A DNA stretch of 6,556 nucleotides from CAZQKE01 sp964593865 (lineage in GTDB: Bacteria > Chloroflexota > Anaerolineae > JAAYZQ01): assembly GCA_964593865.1 (NCBI GenBank), contig CAZQKE010000026.1:1-6556 (forward strand), read 5' to 3'. The notes under the pieces were generated by a model. That model saw nothing but the letters and a program-made list of their open reading frames with translations, was not told where the DNA came from and did not search any database. This document shows positions 1-5,627 of the stretch, one piece after another (position 1 is the first letter of the stretch; each line of letters begins with the position of its first letter). Both the position numbers and the translations under genes were made by a program.

Positions 1-2
1 TG

Positions 3-9
3 AAAGGGT
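3..9 (+). promoter_or_regulatory. Shine-Dalgarno-like site of the ATPase gene
   Basis: The purine-rich stretch AAAGGG ends eight bases before the ATG at 16. This supports that ATG as the start. The stretch lies at the window edge, so no promoter can be judged. Confidence 0.55.
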
Positions 10-15
10 GATGCT

Positions 16-1128
16 ATGTTAGAGCGCATTGTTCTGAAAGGCTACAAATCCATTGAACAAGCCGACATCGCTCTACGCCCGATCAATGTGCTCATCGGGG
101 CCAATGGGGCCGGCAAGTCCAACTTCATCAGTCTATTCCAATTCATGAACCGTATAGTCAACCGGGGTATGCAAACCTATGTGGCCCAGGCCGGCGGGGC
201 CGACCAGATTCTTTACTACGGCAGCAAAATCACCGAGCGGTTAGCCATTGAACTCTGGTTTGTACAGAAAAACAATCTGGCCAACGGTTACGAATGCACC
301 TTGCTTCCCACCGCGGATGATCTGCTGGTTTTTGAAGATGAGGCAGTATATTTCCACAATCGCAACCTGTATGATCGTCCCTATGTGAGCGAACGATCCT
401 TGCGGGTGCACAACGAAACCCTCCTGATGGACTGGAAACAGAGTGGGGATCGCGTGGCCTATTACGTTCTATCCGCTCTGAATTCCTGGCAACTGTACCA
501 CTTTCACGACACCGGCGCGTCGGCCAAAGTCAAACAAACCGGGGACATTCATGACAATCTCTTTTTGCGCCCGGATGCAGCCAACCTGGCCGCCTATCTG
601 TACCTGTTGCGAGAAAAACAGGAAGCTTACTATCGCAACATCGTGGAGACCGTTCGTCTGGCCGCTCCTTTTTTTGGCGATTTCGTGTTGCGTCCTTCAC
701 CTTTCAACCCGGACAAAATCCGCCTGGAATGGCAAGAGCGCGGTTCCGACGTGCTCTTTGGCCCCCACGCGCTCTCCGACGGCACGCTACGCTTTATTTG
801 CCTCACTACGCTCTTTTTGCAGCCGCCGGAACAACTGCCGGCGACCATCGTGCTGGATGAACCTGAGCTGGGGCTTCATCCTTACGCCATTTCTCTGTTG
901 GCCGATATGGTGCGCAGTGCGACGCAACACACCCAGGTTATTCTGGTAACCCAATCTGTCACGTTGGTCAACCAATTTGGTCCCGAAGACATTCTGGTTG
1001 TGGACCGGCTACAAGGGGAATCGGTTTTCCGGCGACTTGGTGAGGAAGAAATGGCGGCGTGGCTGGAGGACTATGGCCTGGGTGATTTGTGGGAGAAAAA
1101 TTTGCTGGGAGGGCGTCCGGCGCTATGA
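16..1128 (+). CDS. AAA family ATPase (AAA_21 / SMC-RecF-OLD-like), partner of DUF4276-type proteins
   Basis: This encodes a 370-residue cytoplasmic P-loop ATPase. The N-terminus (MLERIVLKGYKSI) is the usual first strand of SMC/RecF-like ATPases. Walker A is GANGAGKSN at residues 28-36. An ABC-signature-like LSDGT lies at 253-257. Walker B is TIVLDEPELGLHP at 277-289, with D281/E282 as metal-binding and catalytic residues. The switch strand reads VILVTQSV (308-315), with Gln where many relatives have His. The middle (about 60-245) is the variable insertion in place of SMC coiled coils. Length is typical of stand-alone members, so the gene looks intact. The tail (YGLGDLWEKNLLGGRP) resembles ATPases I know to be paired with DUF4276 proteins, and the next ORF begins like one. 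Such ATPase/TOPRIM pairs resemble OLD, RloA/RloB and AbiL systems, so a defence role is plausible but inferred. The gene is less GC-rich than its neighbours, which suggests acquisition by transfer. Confidence 0.9.
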   Translation: MLERIVLKGYKSIEQADIALRPINVLIGANGAGKSNFISLFQFMNRIVNRGMQTYVAQAGGADQILYYGSKITERLAIELWFVQKNNLANGYECTLLPTADDLLVFEDEAVYFHNRNLYDRPYVSERSLRVHNETLLMDWKQSGDRVAYYVLSALNSWQLYHFHDTGASAKVKQTGDIHDNLFLRPDAANLAAYLYLLREKQEAYYRNIVETVRLAAPFFGDFVLRPSPFNPDKIRLEWQERGSDVLFGPHALSDGTLRFICLTTLFLQPPEQLPATIVLDEPELGLHPYAISLLADMVRSATQHTQVILVTQSVTLVNQFGPEDILVVDRLQGESVFRRLGEEEMAAWLEDYGLGDLWEKNLLGGRPAL

Positions 1129-1193
1129 AAAAGGTGCTCGTGTACGTCGAAGGGCAGACTGAGGAGACCTTGCAGTATTGGTTAGGGGAGTAA
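1125..1193 (+). pseudogene. N-terminal remnant of a DUF4276 (TOPRIM-like) protein gene
   Basis: A 22-codon ORF starts in an ATGA overlap with the ATPase stop (ATG 1125-1127, TGA 1126-1128) and ends at TAA 1191-1193. Its product begins MKKVLVYVEGQTEETL. This is the hydrophobic strand plus VEGxTE motif that opens DUF4276 proteins and supplies the first conserved Glu of the TOPRIM-like fold. Intact members are around 200 residues, so about nine-tenths is missing, and an unrelated gene starts four bases later. The original coupled start is kept, so the ATPase and this protein were presumably one operon. I infer a deletion with a break somewhere near 1170-1190. The short peptide is probably non-functional. 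A small functional peptide or leader ORF cannot be excluded from sequence alone, but the motif match makes a remnant more likely. Confidence 0.72.
1185..1190 (+). promoter_or_regulatory. Shine-Dalgarno site for alr (ATG start)
   Basis: GGGGAG lies seven bases before the ATG at 1198, inside the last two sense codons of the truncated upstream ORF. It supports 1198 as the alr start. It also suggests that ribosomes ending at 1193 could reinitiate on alr. Confidence 0.55.
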
Positions 1194-1197
1194 AACC

Positions 1198-2475
1198 ATG
1201 CCGGATCCTTTTCAACCCAAAGGAGAAAGCACGAAATTGCCCGATCCCCAATTCTCACCCCTAGATTCCCTCGGTCCCACCTGGGCCGAGATTGACCTGG
1301 ATGCCATTGCCTTCAACGCTGCAGGTTTGCGGGCGCGGGCCGGGGGTGTGGAGCTGATGGTCGCCGTCAAGGCCAACGCCTACGGGCATGGAGCCGTGCC
1401 GGTAGCGCAGGCTGCCCTGGAAGGTGGGGCCACCCGCTTGGCCGTCCATCGCACCCTGGAGGGTGTTCAGCTGCGCCGGGCGGGCATCACCGCTCCTGTC
1501 CTCATCATGGGCTACACCTTGCCTGCCGAATCGGCAACCGTTGTGCAATGGAACCTGACGCCTACCGTCAACAGCCGCCCCCAGGCAGAAGCCCTCTCGG
1601 CAGCGGCAACGACCCAGGGCCGGACACTGCCCGTCCACGTCAAGGTGGATACCGGCATGGGACGCTACGGTCTTTTGCCCGATGAGGTCGTAGACTTTGT
1701 GCGATTCCTCAGCACGCTGCCGGGCCTGGTCTTGGAGGGCCTTTACACCCACCACGCCGTGGCCGATCTGGCCGACAAAACCTTCACCCGTCATCAATTC
1801 CGTCTCTTCATGGACACGGTCCGGAGGTTAGAAGAGGCGGGGTTTGTCTTTCCCCTCAAACATGTGGCCAACAGCGCAACCACCCTGGACCTGCCGGAGA
1901 TGGCCCTGGACATGGTGCGCTGTGGCATTGCCCTCTACGGCTTGCGCCCTTCCGATGAAGTGGAACCGGCGATCCCTTTGCGCCCGGCCCTGACTCTCAA
2001 AAGCCGGGTAGCCCGTGTGCGCACCCTGCCCGCCGGGGCCAGCATCAGCTACGGACGCACCTATATCACCAAACGGCCGACGCGGGTAGCCCTGGTCCCC
2101 GTAGGCTATGGCGACGGTTACCACCGCATCCTCTCCAACCGCGGTGCAGTCCTGATCCGGGGGCAGCGCGCCCCCATCGTCGGGCGGGTGTGTATGGATC
2201 AATTCGTCGTGGACGTGAGCCACATCCCCGGCGTGCAGCTCCACGACGAGGTCGTGCTGATCGGGCGGCAGGGGAAGGGCCATATCCCGGCGGAAGAGGT
2301 GGCCCGCTGGGCCGAAACGATCAACTATGAGATTACCACCTCCCTGTTGCCCCGTGTCACAAGGCTCTTTCTGCGCGGTGGACGGGTGATCGGGGTATCC
2401 CCTTTGGAGACGGCTCCCCGTCTCATGGAGGTTCCGGACGTGGGAACCAAGCGATCTACTCCAACCGGCGGCTGA
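1198..2475 (+). CDS. alr: Alanine racemase (PLP-dependent)
   Basis: This cytoplasmic enzyme interconverts L- and D-alanine to supply D-Ala for peptidoglycan. It has 425 residues, against about 370-390 for typical members, with roughly 27 extra at the N-terminus and 25 at the C-terminus. The TIM-barrel domain begins at TWAEIDLDAI (28-37). K58 in VKANAYGHG is the PLP-binding lysine. K149 and R156 lie in VKVDTGMGR, the first being the usual carbamylated-lysine position. NSA at 225-227 and R241 contact PLP. Y285 in SYGRTY is the second catalytic base. CMD at 332-334 and Y377 complete the active site, so nothing essential is missing. An in-frame TTG at 1237 (codon 14), preceded by AAAGGAG, would give a 412-residue product closer to the family's usual start. 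The gene follows the ATPase block on the same strand by four bases and its 3' end overlaps the convergent permease gene by 20 nt. No promoter of its own was recognised. Confidence 0.96.
   Translation: MPDPFQPKGESTKLPDPQFSPLDSLGPTWAEIDLDAIAFNAAGLRARAGGVELMVAVKANAYGHGAVPVAQAALEGGATRLAVHRTLEGVQLRRAGITAPVLIMGYTLPAESATVVQWNLTPTVNSRPQAEALSAAATTQGRTLPVHVKVDTGMGRYGLLPDEVVDFVRFLSTLPGLVLEGLYTHHAVADLADKTFTRHQFRLFMDTVRRLEEAGFVFPLKHVANSATTLDLPEMALDMVRCGIALYGLRPSDEVEPAIPLRPALTLKSRVARVRTLPAGASISYGRTYITKRPTRVALVPVGYGDGYHRILSNRGAVLIRGQRAPIVGRVCMDQFVVDVSHIPGVQLHDEVVLIGRQGKGHIPAEEVARWAETINYEITTSLLPRVTRLFLRGGRVIGVSPLETAPRLMEVPDVGTKRSTPTGG
1219..1239 (+). promoter_or_regulatory. Alternative alr start: internal Shine-Dalgarno plus TTG
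   Basis: AAAGGAG (1219-1225) is a stronger Shine-Dalgarno match than GGGGAG before the ATG. It is followed, after 11 bases, by an in-frame TTG at 1237-1239. Both starts precede the first conserved residue of the racemase (about codon 28), so either could be the real one. The spacing is slightly long and TTG is the weakest common start codon, so the ATG at 1198 is kept as primary. Confidence 0.35.
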
Positions 2476-3571
2476 CCATCCGTGCGGCGATGGTCCCCAT
2501 CACCAGACTCAGGCCCGCCAACGCCAGGGCGTGGGGCCACAACTCCGTTATCCCCGCCCCCTTGAGCATGATGCCTCGGATGATGACCAGATAGTGGCGC
2601 AGCGGGGCCAGGTTGGAGACGGCCCGCAGCAGGGGGGGCATGTTCTCCGCCGGGACGATAAAGCCGGAAAGGGTAATCTCTACCATCGCCAGGATAAAGA
2701 CAAAGAGGATGGCCTGCTGCTGGGTGCGCGAAACGGCAGAGATGACCAGTCCCCAGCTGACGACGGTAATGACAAAGAGTAGCGTCAAGGCGGTCAGCAG
2801 CGCCAGGGAGCCGTGCATCGGCACGTGAAAGACGACCAGGCTGATGACCCACATGATGCCGAAATTCACCCCGCCGATGACCATGGCCGGCAGCCCCTTG
2901 CCCAACGTCAACTCGCTCTGACGCAGGGGCGTGACCATCAACTGTTCCAGCGTCCCCAGTTCGCGTTCCCGCGCCAGCCCCAGGGCGGCCACGGCCAGCG
3001 TCACCTGGTAGATGATAAAGCCCAGCTGGGCCGGCAGGGAATAATCCCGAAAGTCCAGCGTGGGGTTGAAACGGATGTCGGTCCGAAAGTCCACGAATTC
3101 GGGCACGACCAGACCGTATCCGGCGATCAGATCGGCGGAAAAGCGGTTGACCACCTCCACCACGCTGGCCATGCTGAGCGATGCGCCCACCGAGCTGGAC
3201 CCGTCGGCGATGACCTGCACGTGCTGGGGGAAACGCCCCCCGTCCAGCCCGGCGGCGAACCCGGCGGGGATAATGACGGCCAGGCGGATGACGCCTTGAT
3301 CCAGCATCTCGGCCATTTCGTCGGTGTCGCGCAAATAGTATTTGATGCGCAACGTCTCCGAATTGTCCAGGGCCACGATGAGCCGCCGACTCAACGCGCT
3401 GCGGTCCAGGTCCAGGACGGCGGTGGGCTGCTCGTTGACGCCGCGGGCGATGGCCTGGGCCATCAGGACCAGTTGCAGGGCCGGGGCCAGGAGGATAAAG
3501 GTCAGCAACACCCAATCCCGCCGGAACTGGATCAGTTCTTTGATGATGAGCGTGCCAACCCTGGAGAACAT
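2456..3571 (-). CDS. ABC-2 type transporter permease (YhhJ/YbhS/YbhR-like), second of a pair
   Basis: This is a 371-residue inner-membrane permease of the ABC2_membrane_3 type, expected to work with a separate ATP-binding subunit to export drugs or other hydrophobic or envelope compounds. The cytoplasmic N-terminus carries KELIQFRRD (11-19). Membrane segment 1 is at about 20-42. A large extracytoplasmic domain (43-178) contains AVLDLDR (51-57), AVIIPAGFA (98-106) and VIADGS (120-125). Five further hydrophobic segments lie at about 179-199, 227-250, 257-280, 288-307 and 343-364. RERELGTLEQLMVTPL (201-216), between segments 2 and 3, is the conserved cytoplasmic helix that docks on the ATPase. 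The start has a good TGAGGAAT site five bases upstream. The gene is last in a minus-strand unit, downstream of a paralogue with the same architecture. Its final codons overlap the end of alr by 20 nt. The substrate cannot be named. Confidence 0.92.
   Translation of the reverse strand: MFSRVGTLIIKELIQFRRDWVLLTFILLAPALQLVLMAQAIARGVNEQPTAVLDLDRSALSRRLIVALDNSETLRIKYYLRDTDEMAEMLDQGVIRLAVIIPAGFAAGLDGGRFPQHVQVIADGSSSVGASLSMASVVEVVNRFSADLIAGYGLVVPEFVDFRTDIRFNPTLDFRDYSLPAQLGFIIYQVTLAVAALGLARERELGTLEQLMVTPLRQSELTLGKGLPAMVIGGVNFGIMWVISLVVFHVPMHGSLALLTALTLLFVITVVSWGLVISAVSRTQQQAILFVFILAMVEITLSGFIVPAENMPPLLRAVSNLAPLRHYLVIIRGIMLKGAGITELWPHALALAGLSLVMGTIAARMVSRRLE
3402..3421. repeat. 20-nt direct repeat, copy 1 (in second permease gene)
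   Basis: These 20 bases are identical to 4580-4599 and in the same orientation. They encode the AVLDLDR motif (residues 51-57) of the extracytoplasmic domain. The match lies at equivalent sites of two paralogous genes, so common ancestry or conserved codon choice explains it better than a mobile or regulatory repeat. Confidence 0.8.
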
Positions 3572-3576
3572 ACCCG

Positions 3577-3584
3577 ATTCCTCA
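3577..3584 (-). promoter_or_regulatory. Shine-Dalgarno site of second permease gene
   Basis: On the minus strand TGAGGAAT ends five bases before the ATG at 3571-3569. It fits independent translation initiation of this gene, unlike the first permease gene, which has no clear site. Confidence 0.6.
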
Positions 3585-3598
3585 ACGACCCTCGCACC

Positions 3599-3625
3599 CT
3601 CCCGCAGGTTGCGGACCCGTGGGAG
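3599..3625 (-). other. Imperfect RNA hairpin between the two permease genes
   Basis: Read on the minus strand, CTCCC pairs with GGGAG. An A-C mismatch follows, then a second five-pair stem (one G-U) closes a five-base loop CCGCA. It starts 11 bases after the upstream permease stop and ends before the Shine-Dalgarno site of the next gene. No T-run follows, so a plain intrinsic terminator is unlikely. A partial attenuator, processing site or mRNA stabiliser is possible. In GC-rich DNA a chance fold is also possible. Confidence 0.35.
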
Positions 3626-3636
3626 ATCTTTGCCAC

Positions 3637-4752
3637 TCAGCCCACCTTTTTCCTGAACAGCCGCATTCCGATCAACAACGCCCCCAGCCCCATGCCCAAC
3701 AGGGCCAGCGTCTGGCGCAGCAGGTAGCGCACCCCCAGGCCCTTCAAAAAGACGGTGCGGCTGATCTCCACAAAATGGGTGCTGGGCAGCAGATAGGAGG
3801 TCAGGATGGAGCGCAGCGATTCGGTGCTGACCGGCATGACCAATCCGGCCAAAAAGAAACTGGGCACGAGAAAGGCCAACAGGACGATGAACATGGCCGT
3901 CTGCTGGCTGGCGACGAAATTGGCAATGACGACCGCCGCCCCCATGCAGGCCAAATAGTACACGGCGGTCAGGAAAAGGTAAAGGGGCAGGCTGCCCCGG
4001 AAGGGAACGCGGAACCAGAGGACGGCCACCGCCCAGGCCAAGAGTGCGCTCACCAACCCGGCGGCGATGTAGGCCAGCAGTTTACCGCCGATATACTCCG
4101 GCCCCGTGACCGGCGTGACGGCCAACCCCTCGAACGTCCCCGCTTCCCTTTCCCGCGTCAGGGCCAGGGTGAAAGCCAGGGTGGGCATCAGCAGGACGAT
4201 GGCCATCAGCCCGGAGACCATGCTCAGCAGCGATTCCAGTCCGGCGTTGTACCACGCCTTGCTGCGGACCTCCACCGGCTGGACGCCCGCCTGTGGCGAA
4301 TCCGCGCCGCTGCCGGCCACAAAAACGCCCGATCTGGCTCCGATGGAGCTGATCACCTGCCCGCCGGAAACCGGGTCGGTCCCATCCACGACGGCCTGCA
4401 CCTGGGCCGGTCGGCCGCCGTGGATGGTATCGGCAAAGCCGGGTGGGATGATCAAGGCGGCGTGGATTTCGCCCGCTTTGAGGAGGGGCACGATTTCGTC
4501 ATGGGTGCGCAGGCTGTGGGTCAGCACCAACTCCCCGTCGCCGGTCAAGGTGGCGACGTAGCGGCGGGAAAGGGGGGTACGGTCCAGGTCCAGGACGGCC
4601 AATCTCAGGTGGCTGACCTCAAAGGAAAAGATGTAGGAAAGCAGGATCAGGAGAAAAGAGGGTGAAATCGTGACCAGGAACAGGTTGCGGGGATCGCGCC
4701 GGATGTGGAGGATCTCTTTGCGGACGATGGCGAACAGGCGGTGCAGGGACAT
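3637..4752 (-). CDS. ABC-2 type transporter permease, first of a pair
   Basis: This is a 371-residue inner-membrane permease, the same length as the next gene's product. The frame is open back to 5046, but those extra 98 codons read through btpA out of frame and give Arg/Gly/Pro-rich nonsense. The ATG at 4752, opening MSLHRLFAIVRKEILHIRRD, is the family's normal N-terminus. Membrane segment 1 lies at about 24-44. The extracytoplasmic domain (45-176) has AVLDLDR (52-58), ALIIPPGFAD (99-108) and VVDGTDP (121-127). Further segments lie at about 177-199, 224-247, 256-279, 285-305 and 345-363. The coupling helix is REREAGTFEGLAVTPV at 200-215. The start is only 2 nt after the btpA stop (TGACCATG) with no convincing Shine-Dalgarno sequence, so translation probably depends on reinitiation after btpA. 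It likely forms a heterodimeric exporter with the following paralogue. No ATP-binding gene is visible in the window, and the substrate is unknown. Confidence 0.92.
   Translation of the reverse strand: MSLHRLFAIVRKEILHIRRDPRNLFLVTISPSFLLILLSYIFSFEVSHLRLAVLDLDRTPLSRRYVATLTGDGELVLTHSLRTHDEIVPLLKAGEIHAALIIPPGFADTIHGGRPAQVQAVVDGTDPVSGGQVISSIGARSGVFVAGSGADSPQAGVQPVEVRSKAWYNAGLESLLSMVSGLMAIVLLMPTLAFTLALTREREAGTFEGLAVTPVTGPEYIGGKLLAYIAAGLVSALLAWAVAVLWFRVPFRGSLPLYLFLTAVYYLACMGAAVVIANFVASQQTAMFIVLLAFLVPSFFLAGLVMPVSTESLRSILTSYLLPSTHFVEISRTVFLKGLGVRYLLRQTLALLGMGLGALLIGMRLFRKKVG
4580..4599. repeat. 20-nt direct repeat, copy 2 (in first permease gene)
   Basis: This stretch is identical to 3402-3421 and encodes AVLDLDR at residues 52-58 of the first permease. 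Copies lie at matching codon positions of the paired paralogues, one codon apart. Confidence 0.8.
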
Positions 4753-4754
4753 GG

Positions 4755-5627
4755 TCAGGTGAGAGCGGCCTGCTCCCGCACTTGCCGGACGGCGTCCATG
4801 TAGCGGCGCACCCGCTCCACATCTACCGGGTTTTCGGCCACGCCGTCTACTTTGATGCTGCTGCCCACGATGGCGCCATCGGCGTACTGCAAAAAGGCGG
4901 CGATGTTTTCCGCATTGGTCCCGCTGCCCATCAGGATCGGGCGGCGGGCCGCCTCTTTGGCCGCCCGCACCTTGTCCAGCGGCGGTGCGGCGCCCGTCAT
5001 CCGCCCGGAGACGATGAGGGCGTCGGCCCGGTAGAACTCGGTCCATTCAATGTGGGTTTCCAGGTCCAGGCCGGGGAAGGGCACGGAATGCTTTTTGTCC
5101 ACATCGGCAAAGAGTTTCAGGTGCTCCGCGCCCAGCTCCTTGCGGCGACGCAGCAGGTCGGCGGCGTACCCTCGCCCCCAATCCCCCGTATCCCACAGCC
5201 GCGCCCCGGTGAGGATGCAGACGCGGATAAAATCCAGCCCGGCGGCAATGGCGATGGCCAATTCGGCCCGCCAACCGTTGTGGATGACGTTGACGCCCAC
5301 CGGCATCGGGGCAACCATCTTTTTGATCTCGTAGGCAACGACGGCCTGGGCCGTGACCGCCTCCGGTTGCACGTCCTCACCCACATAAAAGGGCAGATCC
5401 CACATGTTCTCAACGATAAGGCCGTCCACCCCTCCTTCCACCAACGCCTCGGCGTCGCGCCGCGCCCGGTCCAGGATGGTGTCCATCCCGTAGCCGTGAT
5501 AGCCCGGCGAACCGGGCAAAGGCCAGAGATGCACCATGCCGATAATCGGCTTTTCCTGCCCGAACATTTCGGCCAAAGAGCCGAGTTGCAAACCGTCCAG
5601 ACGTTCTTTCCAGGCTACGCCCACCAT
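4755..5627 (-). CDS. BtpA/SgcQ family TIM-barrel protein
   Basis: This 290-residue soluble protein belongs to the BtpA family, named for a cyanobacterial photosystem I biogenesis factor and for SgcQ of the E. coli sgc cluster. To my knowledge its chemistry is not established. Visible family blocks are IGMVHLWPLPGSP (29-41), DGLIVENMWDLPF (68-80), GVNVIHN (111-117), LDFIRVCILTGA (131-142), KLFADVDKKHSVPF (171-184), DALIVSGRMTG (202-212) and ILMGSGTNAEN (231-241). GAIVGSSIKVDG (251-262) has the look of a C-terminal phosphate-binding turn. The length is somewhat above the roughly 260-280 usual, with a longer N-terminus. The ATG has a strong AGGAGGG site six bases upstream. It overlaps the kinase gene by 13 nt and leads the first permease gene by 2 nt, so a joint role in sugar or nucleoside metabolism linked to transport is plausible. 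A photosystem role is unlikely here, since no photosynthesis gene is near. Confidence 0.9.
   Translation of the reverse strand: MVGVAWKERLDGLQLGSLAEMFGQEKPIIGMVHLWPLPGSPGYHGYGMDTILDRARRDAEALVEGGVDGLIVENMWDLPFYVGEDVQPEAVTAQAVVAYEIKKMVAPMPVGVNVIHNGWRAELAIAIAAGLDFIRVCILTGARLWDTGDWGRGYAADLLRRRKELGAEHLKLFADVDKKHSVPFPGLDLETHIEWTEFYRADALIVSGRMTGAAPPLDKVRAAKEAARRPILMGSGTNAENIAAFLQYADGAIVGSSIKVDGVAENPVDVERVRRYMDAVRQVREQAALT

Noticed and set aside
1..3. TGA at the very start as the stop of an upstream gene
   Set aside because: It could be one, but no preceding sequence is available to show a reading frame.
2325..3515. 396-codon minus-strand frame overlapping the second permease and alr
   Set aside because: The product is rich in Arg, Gly, Pro and His, shifted by one frame from the real permease gene, and runs deep into alr.
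2813..3727. Long plus-strand open frame opposite the second permease
   Set aside because: It has the same low-complexity composition, crosses the intergenic gap and shows no family motif.
3619..4665. Long plus-strand open frame opposite the first permease
   Set aside because: The product is full of Gln, Gly, Asp and His without domain motifs. Such frames arise opposite GC-rich coding sequence, and the minus strand encodes a clear membrane protein.
4753..5046. 98-codon N-terminal extension of the first permease frame
   Set aside because: It translates btpA in another frame, is rich in Arg, Gly and Pro, and lacks membrane or signal features. The permease family's normal N-terminus begins at 4752.
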